Under the pieces are notes generated by a model, which worked only from the letters and a program-made list of their open reading frames with translations, was not told the origin of the DNA and searched no databases. Both the position numbers and the translations under genes were made by a program. Positions 1 through 6,598 of a stretch of DNA of 33,465 nucleotides are shown here, in pieces; positions within the stretch are counted from its first letter, which is position 1, and each line of letters opens with the position of its first letter. This DNA comes from Candidatus Gastranaerophilales bacterium (GTDB lineage Bacteria > Cyanobacteriota > Vampirovibrionia > Gastranaerophilales > Gastranaerophilaceae), in the NCBI GenBank assembly GCA_944323495.1, contig CALUSZ010000084.1, positions 1 through 33,465 of the forward strand, written 5' to 3'.

Positions 1-57
1 GATATGTTTTTGATTAACATTCTTTTTAATTGTTTTTTCATCATTCTTTTTAGGCAT
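1..57 (-). CDS. N-terminus of an unidentified protein, running off the left edge
   Basis: An ATG at 57-55 on the minus strand opens a frame with no stop to the window edge (19 codons, beginning MPKKNDEKTIKK). It is preceded by an AAAGGA Shine-Dalgarno-like site five bases upstream. Its first seven codons closely match those of a 10-codon ORF at 2140-2108, and the DNA upstream of both is also related, so this is a paralogous gene start. The visible part is very lysine-rich and has no recognisable domain. I cannot name the family. Confidence 0.5.
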   Translation of the reverse strand, partial: MPKKNDEKTIKKNVNQKHI

Positions 58-117
58 AAAAATCCTTTGCACTAATCCTGTTATATAAATTCTCGGGTAA
101 AACTTTGGTGAGCCAGC
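34..117. repeat. Copy A, proximal part of a duplicated leader (pairs with 2117-2184)
   Basis: This stretch aligns with 2117-2184, with scattered substitutions and a small length difference between the shared blocks. Shared blocks include CATTCTTTTTAG, AATCCTTTGCA and a block reading CGGGTARAACTTTGG. In both copies it covers the Shine-Dalgarno site and first codons of a minus-strand ORF starting M-x-K-K-N-D. Confidence 0.75.
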
Positions 118-169
118 GTTATTCTGGAGATGGGAATGTAATCAGTCAAAACTGGACACATTATTATAC

Positions 170-356
170 ATCAACCCCCGCTTTATTATTTATTTCGTAT
201 GGGTAAATTACCCCCTGTACCCTTGAAAGATTTCTCCTACGCGGTTTTTGAACCTTGCTTTGAAATCAGGTACAGAAATATACTACAACATTTTTAAATT
301 CGGCCTATGGATTGTTAAGAGTTTTTTACATCTAAACCTAAGAGACTGTATTTATG
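170..356. repeat. Copy A, distal part of a duplicated leader (pairs with 2716-2899)
   Basis: About 185 bases align with 2716-2899 at high identity; for example, both contain ACTACAACATTTTTAAATTC and TTTTTTACATCTAAACCTAA. In copy B this block lies immediately upstream of the zinc-ribbon gene start at 2715. In copy A the match ends at the equivalent point and only a 9-codon minus-strand ORF (171-142) remains. Positions 58-521 hold no convincing gene apart from this repeat. Confidence 0.8.
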
Positions 357-415
357 GGGCTTTTAGCTTAACCCCAGAAATATTATTTATTATATTTTCT
401 CTCCTTGTCAGTAAG

Positions 416-432
416 CCTCGGCAATGCCGAGG
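416..432. repeat. Perfect 17-base GC-rich palindrome
   Basis: CCTCGGCA and TGCCGAGG flank a single A. It stands out in otherwise very AT-rich DNA. It has no T-tract, so it could be a weak terminator stem or a protein site; neither is shown. Confidence 0.4.
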
Positions 433-521
433 GAATTAACCCCATTCTTTCAAAGCTGTATTAAAATTTGAAACTAAAATGTATCCTTGTAATATTGGAA
501 AATATATTGTAAAATATTTAC

Positions 522-980
522 GTGATAAAATATTTGAAAATATTATACAACTTTTTAATGAAGCTTAAACAGTATCATGCAGTGCATGTATTAATTATAC
601 CTTCCGCTCTATTTTTTATAATATTCCATATTTTATTTTGGATTTATATTATAATAACTTTAAATAAAAATAACGCATATGAAATTGCATTTACTTCACT
701 TGTACTTTTTATAATTTATTTTTCAATAGCTATTTTTTCTGCATACACAGCATTGTTTGTTGAAATTTTAATTCTCATTATACAATATATACAAAAAAGA
801 AAACTATATGTTAAATCAAATTTTTTGTTGAATAGTAAATTCTATAATATTATATATATATTAACACTTATCAATTATTTAATTATTATATCAGGTATCA
901 AAATAGAATTTCCTATATCTGCGTATGACTATTCTTATATGATGTTTCTTTTGCCTTGGGGATATTTATTTTTCAGATAA
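522..980 (+). CDS. Small multi-pass membrane protein, unknown function
   Basis: The frame encodes 152 residues with about four hydrophobic segments: near 22-46, 55-88, 108-126 and 138-151. It starts at a GTG; an ATG at 558 (residue 13) is an alternative, and neither has a good Shine-Dalgarno site. Base composition is markedly more AT-rich than in the housekeeping genes, which suggests an accessory origin. Its last 15 bases overlap the 3' end of the convergent minus-strand gene. That layout recalls the convergent membrane immunity proteins of pore-forming bacteriocins, but the resemblance is positional only. The domain family is not recognised. Confidence 0.5.
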   Translation: MIKYLKILYNFLMKLKQYHAVHVLIIPSALFFIIFHILFWIYIIITLNKNNAYEIAFTSLVLFIIYFSIAIFSAYTALFVEILILIIQYIQKRKLYVKSNFLLNSKFYNIIYILTLINYLIIISGIKIEFPISAYDYSYMMFLLPWGYLFFR

Positions 981-2096
981 TATATCCTCTAATTCTTTAT
1001 ACTTAATTTCTATAGGTATATATAATACATAAGGATTTAATTTCCCTGATTTTTGTTGACTATCAGCATTATTATTTATTTTCTTTATTAATACTGCACC
1101 ATCAGCACCATCAATTGGTAAATTTTCAAAATCATAAAAGTCACTTATTACGAATTCTATTGAACGATTATTTGTCTGTTTTATATTAAAAATATCAACA
1201 TTATGCAAAACAGCAAACAATGATGTTTTATCCCACCAAGACTTTGTCAACACCTTTTCACTACCTGGAGCTTCAAAGGTAACTCCATTTGCAAAATATT
1301 TATTTTTATACTTTCCGTTTACAATATTTTCATATTCGGATTTAATTAAATTTTTTATTTTATCTGAGCGTTTTATTACTTGTATAAGCTTAGAATCCGG
1401 CTCTGGCACAACTACAGTTGTATTTTTGAATACTTCTTTGTTATTCGGATTATTTGCGTCAATTTTTAAGCCTTGTGCAATTTTATCAAACACGACTTTT
1501 TGATTAATCGTTTCCGGAAGATTTCCCGATTTATAAATATGATTTCGTTCGTTACTTACTACTTTTTCGGGATTTTCCGCTAAATCTAATGCAATTTTGT
1601 AATAATCTTTTATAGGGAATGTTTCATTACCTGCATCCAGTTGTGCTAATTCTTTTTGCAGGGTTTCCATCACTGATAATTTATTATCGTTATGTTTTTC
1701 TACACGTCCTTCCAAGACAGAACCGTCATGCAGCATATTTGTATAGTCTGCAATATCTTTATATAGCAGTCTGTCTATTTCATCCAATTCAACGTTATGC
1801 CAGTCATTTTCCTCATTATTTTGCTTATAAGTTTCATTTTTTTTGTTTTCACCTATATGAGAATTTCCGGCATGTGCTGCTCCACAGGTTCTCATATATC
1901 CTCTAACCTCTGTACCATCTTCCCTTGTGTAGCCGCTTACAGGGTATGTTCCGGCGCAGCCATTACTTGCATTACCTCTACCGGCAGATTGTTGTTATAA
2001 AAAATAAGGAACAAGCAGATCATTATATATACTACCTGCGGTTCTTGCTTCCTGTTCTTGAAGAAGTTCCTTAATAAAATTATCTATATTACTCAT
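966..2096 (-). pseudogene. Toxin-like or phage-like hypothetical protein, interrupted by one in-frame TAA
   Basis: Reading starts at ATG 2096 with an excellent Shine-Dalgarno site (AGGAG, seven bases upstream). It gives 33 codons beginning MSNIDNFIKELL, then a TAA at 1997-1995, then continues in the same frame without another stop to 966. The full product would be about 376 residues. The segment after the stop contains GYTREDGTEVRGYMR, a phrase similar to G-Y-x-R-x-D-G-T-x-V motifs seen in phage structural and polymorphic-toxin-like proteins (recollection, not searched). The TAA is followed by CAA CAA, so a CAA-to-TAA transition would explain it. A shorter product could start at ATG 1895 (309 residues), which has AGAGGA just upstream. 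The C-terminal half is mixed alpha/beta in character and not recognised. The alternatives are a pseudogene, a readthrough site, or two reading units. Confidence 0.65.
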
Positions 2097-2107
2097 ATTT
2101 TCTCCTT

Positions 2108-2140
2108 TTAAACTGTATTTTTATCATTCTTTTTAGACAT
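2108..2140 (-). CDS. 10-codon leader or remnant ORF
   Basis: An ATG with an upstream AAAGGA site encodes MSKKNDKNTV and stops 11 bases before the ATG at 2096. The stop lies directly before the AGGAG site of the next gene, a layout suited to translational coupling. The first codons match those of the gene at 57-1, so it may be a truncated relative rather than a dedicated leader peptide. Confidence 0.35.
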   Translation of the reverse strand: MSKKNDKNTV

Positions 2141-2184
2141 AAAATCCTTTGCAATAATACTACGGGTAGAACTTTGGCAAGCCG
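2117..2184. repeat. Copy B, proximal part of the duplicated leader
   Basis: Partner of 34-117. It carries the Shine-Dalgarno site and start of the 10-codon ORF on the minus strand, and the same C-C-A-A-A-G-T-T block upstream. Confidence 0.75.
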
Positions 2185-2242
2185 CCCTCACTTCTTAATC
2201 ACTCAGTCCCCCTGTCACTTAATCACCTCCCTTAAAGAAAAA

Positions 2243-2325
2243 GATTGAGGGCAGGGGTTAAATGTACATGAACACATTTAAGGAGTTGTGTTACGAGAGA
2301 GAAAGGTGAAACGGAGCCCTCAATC
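2243..2325. repeat. Nested inverted repeats in the gap between two minus-strand genes
   Basis: The outer arms are GATTGAGGGC (2243-2252) and GCCCTCAATC (2316-2325), a perfect 10-bp pairing. Inside lie TAAATGT (2259-2265) and ACATTTA (2274-2280), a perfect 7-bp pairing with an 8-base loop. The structure sits between the zinc-ribbon gene and the interrupted gene. Neither arm is followed by a clear T-tract, so it may be a structured intercistronic RNA rather than a terminator. The rest of 2185-2343 shows nothing else I can support. Confidence 0.4.
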
Positions 2326-2343
2326 AGAAAAATTTTGAAGGAA

Positions 2344-2715
2344 TTAATATGATTTTATTAATTCTTTGTTGCCGTAAAAATCGCACGCGTATTGCTTTAC
2401 AAGATTTTTACCGGCAGATTTAACCTCTTTATTTATTCCAAATTTCCAGCCGAAAGGTTTTGATTTGAATTTGGAATAATTTAGTTCTTTAAGCGAATAG
2501 GCAATTTCGTCTTTGCATTTAAGCATCAAATCATTTGCCCTTATTCCCGCTTGCGCTGATCTTTCACAAATACCATCAAATCTCCATTGAACAATTTCAG
2601 CAACCGGTTTTCCGCAAATCGGGCAAAATCCGATGTACAATTTTCTTGAAGAATAATTTTCGGTATCATTAAGATAGTAAATATCATCAGCACAAAACTG
2701 ACAGCAGTGACGCAT
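2344..2715 (-). CDS. Small zinc-ribbon protein, unknown function
   Basis: The product is 123 residues with two CxxC knuckles, C5-C8 and C31-C34 (CPICGKP), the spacing of a treble-clef or rubredoxin-type zinc ribbon. The remainder is basic and helical with no recognised domain. The start at 2715 is supported by GGAGG six bases upstream. It is the first gene after leader copy B and probably heads a minus-strand unit with the 10-codon ORF and the interrupted gene. Small zinc-ribbon proteins of this kind are common in phages and mobile regions, but no specific role can be assigned. Confidence 0.65.
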   Translation of the reverse strand: MRHCCQFCADDIYYLNDTENYSSRKLYIGFCPICGKPVAEIVQWRFDGICERSAQAGIRANDLMLKCKDEIAYSLKELNYSKFKSKPFGWKFGINKEVKSAGKNLVKQYACDFYGNKELIKSY

Positions 2716-2899
2716 ATCAAACCTCCGCTTTAATCATTTATTTCGTACGGGTAAATAATCCCTGTATATTTAAAAGATTTCTCCTACGCGGTTTCCCTTG
2801 TTTCAAAATCAAGTACAAAAATATACTACAACATTTTTAAATTCGACCTATGAATTGTTAAGAGTTTTTTACATCTAAACCTAAAAGGCTGTATTTGTG
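2716..2899. repeat. Copy B, distal part of the duplicated leader
   Basis: Partner of 170-356. On the minus strand it carries a conserved GTAGTATATTT, which could be a -10 region, but no matching -35 was found. It ends at the Shine-Dalgarno site of the zinc-ribbon gene. Its other edge is only about 30 bases from the start of the forward dehydrogenase gene, so that gene's promoter probably lies inside the repeat. Confidence 0.8.
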
Positions 2900-2930
2900 A
2901 TATTTTTAAATAGAAGGGAGTTAGGAATTT

Positions 2931-3896
2931 ATGAAAGCAATTGTTTTTGATAAAGAATTAAAATTAGATAAAAATTATCCGAAGCCAGTACCTAAGGAAG
3001 GCGAAGCGCTTATTAGAGTAACTCTTGCGGGTATTTGTAATACGGATTATGAAATAACTAAGGGTTATATGGGTTATGTAGGAATTCTAGGACATGAATT
3101 TGTCGGAGTTGTAGAGGAAGTTAACGGGCTGGACAAATCACTTGTAGGCAAGCGTGTAGTTGCAGAAATCAGTTACGGCTGCGATGATCCGTCCTGCGAA
3201 TGGTGTGCAAAAAAGAATTACCGCCACTGTCCAAACAGACACACATTGGGTATCTGGAGAAAAGACGGGTGCTTTGCCGAATACATGACAATGCCAACCA
3301 ATGTTTTATTTGAAATCCCGAAAAATGTTCCAGATGAACAGGCTGTTTTTGTAGAGCCTCTTGCAGCAGCATGCGAAATAACAGAACAGCTCCATATTGA
3401 ACCGACAGCAAAAGTTCTTGTTCTCGGTGATGGGAAATTAGGTCTGACAACCGCGTTAACCCTTCACGCACAAAACTTTGATGTTCTGCTTGTCGGAAAA
3501 CATCAGAACAAGTTAGATATTGCAGAAGCTCAAGGTGTAAAAACACAGCTTTTAAATACATTTACCCCGAAAAAAGAATATGATGTCGTAGTAGAAGCAA
3601 CAGGCACTGCATCAGGTTTTGAAACGTCAATGTCACTTACAAAACCACGCGGAGTTCTGGTTCTTAAAAGCACCGTTGCAACCGGTAAAGAGCTCAACCT
3701 TGCGCCTATTGTAATTGATGAAATCACAGTTTTAGGTTCCCGCTGCGGACAGTTTGCGCCGGCTCTAAGACTTTTAAAGAATAACAGAATAGATTTTAAA
3801 CCATTTATTACAAAAACTTACTCAATAGATAATGCGCTTGAAGCTTTTGAAGCAAATAAAGCAAAAGAAAGTATAAAAATATTAATTAAAATGTAG
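2931..3896 (+). CDS. Zinc-dependent MDR-family alcohol dehydrogenase-like oxidoreductase
   Basis: The product is 321 residues with the two-domain medium-chain dehydrogenase layout. In the N-terminal GroES-like domain, C36, H55-E56 (GHEFVG) and E142 are the likely catalytic-zinc ligands, and C84, C89, C92 and C100 form the structural-zinc lobe. The Rossmann domain follows, with LGDGKLG at 165-171 as the dinucleotide-binding turn. It is slightly shorter than typical members (about 340-350). It is expected to be a cytosolic NAD(P)-linked alcohol or polyol dehydrogenase; the substrate cannot be read from sequence. The start is supported by GGGAG/AGGA upstream. It stands alone between the accessory segment and a shared terminator. 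Confidence 0.9.
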   Translation: MKAIVFDKELKLDKNYPKPVPKEGEALIRVTLAGICNTDYEITKGYMGYVGILGHEFVGVVEEVNGLDKSLVGKRVVAEISYGCDDPSCEWCAKKNYRHCPNRHTLGIWRKDGCFAEYMTMPTNVLFEIPKNVPDEQAVFVEPLAAACEITEQLHIEPTAKVLVLGDGKLGLTTALTLHAQNFDVLLVGKHQNKLDIAEAQGVKTQLLNTFTPKKEYDVVVEATGTASGFETSMSLTKPRGVLVLKSTVATGKELNLAPIVIDEITVLGSRCGQFAPALRLLKNNRIDFKPFITKTYSIDNALEAFEANKAKESIKILIKM

Positions 3897-3905
3897 AATA
3901 CAAAA

Positions 3906-3934
3906 GGTGCCGGTTAACTAACCGGCGCCTCTTT
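3906..3934. terminator. Bidirectional terminator between convergent genes
   Basis: GGTGCCGGTTA (3906-3916) pairs with TAACCGGCGCC (3919-3929), with one G-T pair, followed by TCTTT. The other strand has AAAA upstream, which reads as a T-run, so it can also serve the minus-strand gene ending at 3939. Confidence 0.85.
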
Positions 3935-3938
3935 AAAT

Positions 3939-5285
3939 TTAGTCAACAAAATTGCTGAATAAGTCATCAAAATTTACCACATTTTGTTTTGCTTCTGCAT
4001 TTAATGCTTTAAGTTCTCGAACAGCCTTCTCTTCAGGAGCAGTTAAGCGTGTTTGATATCTTCCTAAGAGAACTTCGTCATTACGAATTAGTATCTTCGG
4101 AAAATCAGGATAAACTTTATCTATATCCTTACAATTAGAATATGATTTTCTCATTGAGGCAGCTGCTTCGTCGTAAACTGTTACATGACCATTAGCAGAA
4201 TAAAGTTCTTCACCTGAAAAATTTCTTTTTAAAGAAGTGCTGCCATCATTGTAGTATTGATCTCTAATACTATATTTCCGAGAAGGATCATAACTGCAAT
4301 CCTTTTGAAAACTTAGCTGAGTGTAATTTCCTTTTTTAGAAAAAATATACGGTTCATCTTTACCGACTTGTTTCATATATATCATATCTGCTTTGCCGCC
4401 ATAAATCCACTCTTTATGAAGAATACCCAAATCCTGGGTTTTTGCAAGAACTTTACCGCTTACAGGATCAGTAAAAGTGCGCTCTATTGTACCATCAGCC
4501 AGTTTTGTCTCTTTTACGGCCAAATCATCGATATTTTTATCCAGAGCTTTTGCAATATTTATGCGGGGCTGTTTTGCCCTTAATTCTGCCTCTGCTTTTT
4601 TTGCGGCTTCTTCTGCGGCTTCTTTTGCTGCAAGAGCTTCTGCCTCTGCTTTCTTAGCTGCATCTATCGCGGCTTGTTCTTTAGCTTGGATTGTTCTTGT
4701 ATAATTTGTAGAGCTGCCGTCTGCAAATCTATTATAATTATTTTTATCATCTAATGAGTGTTTTATATATCGGCTATCATTTGGATTCGTAAGCATGTCA
4801 CGGTGCCCGCTGCGCAATGAATACTCATTGTAGACTCTGTCTTGAACAGATTTATGGTCTATAAAAGTTTCATTGCCTATATTTTTATGATAATTAAGTT
4901 CTTTATGCTCAAGAATACCTTGCGGATTATATTCTTTGACAAGTTTCGTATTTTCTTCATAACACCAGTACTTGGTATAATCTTTATCAACCGTAATTTT
5001 ATCACCACCAAATACACTGGCTCCTTTTTCTCTTGTAACTTGAGTCGTCCTCCAGATTGTATTATCACCGCCTTCAATTGTAAGACGTCTGCTGCCGTTA
5101 GGAGAAACTTCCAATGTTGCCAGTGCTTCCTGACCATTTCTGGTAATATTTCTCTCCATTTTAACAATTCCGCTTGAGGAATCCGTAAAAACTCGTGTCA
5201 TTTTCTGCGGTGCTTTTGGCGTTTCTTGCACTATTTTTTTTGCGCTGCCTAATAAAGATTTAATTACCCCAAATCTTAATCCCAT
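3939..5285 (-). CDS. Hypothetical protein with an alanine-rich helix between two related beta-type halves
   Basis: The product is 448 residues with no signal peptide and starts MGLRFGVIKSLL after an AAGGAG site. Residues 198-238 form an Ala/Glu/Lys-rich heptad-like helix, a probable coiled coil. The two flanking parts look related: TRVFTDSSSGIVK (30-42) matches ERTFTDPVSGKVL (268-280), and ADGSSTNYTRT (188-198) resembles NDGSTSLKRNF (346-356). The short G/D/T-rich strands resemble YD- or MORN-like beta repeats. No enzyme motif is visible. It looks like a lineage-specific structural or surface-associated protein, but no export signal is seen, so location is open. It is flanked by terminators and probably monocistronic. 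Confidence 0.75.
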   Translation of the reverse strand: MGLRFGVIKSLLGSAKKIVQETPKAPQKMTRVFTDSSSGIVKMERNITRNGQEALATLEVSPNGSRRLTIEGGDNTIWRTTQVTREKGASVFGGDKITVDKDYTKYWCYEENTKLVKEYNPQGILEHKELNYHKNIGNETFIDHKSVQDRVYNEYSLRSGHRDMLTNPNDSRYIKHSLDDKNNYNRFADGSSTNYTRTIQAKEQAAIDAAKKAEAEALAAKEAAEEAAKKAEAELRAKQPRINIAKALDKNIDDLAVKETKLADGTIERTFTDPVSGKVLAKTQDLGILHKEWIYGGKADMIYMKQVGKDEPYIFSKKGNYTQLSFQKDCSYDPSRKYSIRDQYYNDGSTSLKRNFSGEELYSANGHVTVYDEAAASMRKSYSNCKDIDKVYPDFPKILIRNDEVLLGRYQTRLTAPEEKAVRELKALNAEAKQNVVNFDDLFSNFVD

Positions 5286-5392
5286 AAAAATCTCCTTTTA
5301 ATCTGCCTTAATCCTACTATGTACTATAATAAAGTATTTCCGACACAAAAAATTGCCTCCTAAAACAACAGTTCTTTACATAAGTTTACAAT

Positions 5393-5429
5393 AAAAGTGG
5401 CGGACTTTTGAAAAAAGTCCGCCACTTTT
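5393..5429. terminator. Strong 17-bp hairpin terminator
   Basis: AAAAGTGGCGGACTTTT (5393-5409) and AAAAGTCCGCCACTTTT (5413-5429) are perfectly complementary around a 3-base loop. It lies just past the stop of the minus-strand HEAT-repeat gene and separates it from the next gene. Confidence 0.9.
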
Positions 5430-5447
5430 GATTATTAAATTAAATTC

Positions 5448-6305
5448 CTAAAAAGTTTGAGCCGGTTTCTTTTGTTGAGTAGCACCCGGAATAGCTTGCC
5501 AATTTGCAGCCATAATCTTTTTGAAAGATTTAAGAGCTGTATCTTCAAGTTCACCCAACTCTTCAGCTTCCATAATAAGTTCTCTTAAAGGAAGCAAAGC
5601 TCTTTGGTCACGAAGTACGCCTAAAGCTGCTGCAGCGCCTGCTCTAACTAAATCATTTTCAGAACGGTTTTTCATAACATCGATTAATGCAGGAACAGCT
5701 TTTGTATCGTTTAATTTTCCGAGAGAAGTTACTGCATAAATTCTAACGTTAACCCATTCGTCATATAACATATTAATAATTTTATCAACGCATTTTTTGT
5801 TTCCGATTTCGCCTAAAGCTCTTGTTGCGTCGCATCTTACATTAACTTTTTCGTGATCTAAAGATTTCATTAAAGCATCAGTTGCAACATCACCAATTTC
5901 AATAAGAGCATCTGTTGCAGTGATACAAACTTGAGAGTTTTCATCATTTAAAGCTTCAACAAGCGGTTCAACAACAATTTTACCGCCCAAACGGCCTAAT
6001 GCGCGTGCTGCACGAACTCTAACATCGACATTTCTGTCTTCTCTTAAAGATTCGATAAGGTGTTCTGTAGCTTTTGTATCGCCCAATTCGCCAAGAGCTC
6101 TTGCCGCATATAAACGAACCGAACCGTTTTTATCATTCTTCAAAACGTTAATTAACGGTTCAACAGCTTTTGAATCACCCATTTCACCTAAAACACGAGC
6201 AGCATTATATCTAACCTTTTCAGAACTTGATGTCATCAAATCATTAATCAATTCCTGAAAAGTCTTTTTGACTTGTTTCTTTTTGCTGTTCACTGTAATT
6301 GCCAT
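5448..6305 (-). CDS. HEAT-repeat (PBS-lyase-like) protein
   Basis: The product is 285 residues and almost entirely about eight tandem repeats of roughly 31 residues, from about residue 26 to 265. They have the recurring pattern V-R-x-x-A-A-x-A-L-G-x-L-G-D-x-x-A-x-x-x-L, typical of the HEAT/PBS-lyase family related to cyanobacterial CpcE. Such alpha-solenoids bind proteins; without phycobiliproteins here the partner is unknown and lyase activity should not be assumed. The start is fixed by GGAGGT seven bases upstream. The 293-base gap upstream (6306-6598) holds no gene. It includes a short stem, CCCTAA/TTAGGG at 6416-6435, and an AT-only stem-loop (6519-6540) that could be a weak terminator for the kinase gene. 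Confidence 0.9.
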   Translation of the reverse strand: MAITVNSKKKQVKKTFQELINDLMTSSSEKVRYNAARVLGEMGDSKAVEPLINVLKNDKNGSVRLYAARALGELGDTKATEHLIESLREDRNVDVRVRAARALGRLGGKIVVEPLVEALNDENSQVCITATDALIEIGDVATDALMKSLDHEKVNVRCDATRALGEIGNKKCVDKIINMLYDEWVNVRIYAVTSLGKLNDTKAVPALIDVMKNRSENDLVRAGAAAALGVLRDQRALLPLRELIMEAEELGELEDTALKSFKKIMAANWQAIPGATQQKKPAQTF

Positions 6306-6598
6306 ACACTTTACCTCCGAATGAAAAATAATCTTTACTTCTACACAGATATATAAAGTTTAGTTGTTATAAAAAATTGCCTTTATCTTACGATTTGTTA
6401 AATTTTTGTTACATTCCCTAATTTTTTATTTAGGGTAAAATTTACACTTAATCTCGGTAGTATTAATATACCATATTTTTACATTTTTATGACTCCCCTG
6501 CCAGATAATTTTACAAAAATTAATTCTGATTATAATTAATATTTAGTCATAAATCAGTTATAGCAAGAAAAATCGCCCTTAAACATTCTTTACATTTC

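Noticed and set aside
248..439. 63-codon forward open frame beginning in leader copy A
   Set aside because: It starts inside the duplicated non-coding block, has no ribosome site, and copy B does not keep the frame as a gene.
5448..6305. Phycobilisome lyase
   Set aside because: The HEAT repeats resemble that family, but nothing photosynthetic is present in the window, so the lyase function is not supported.
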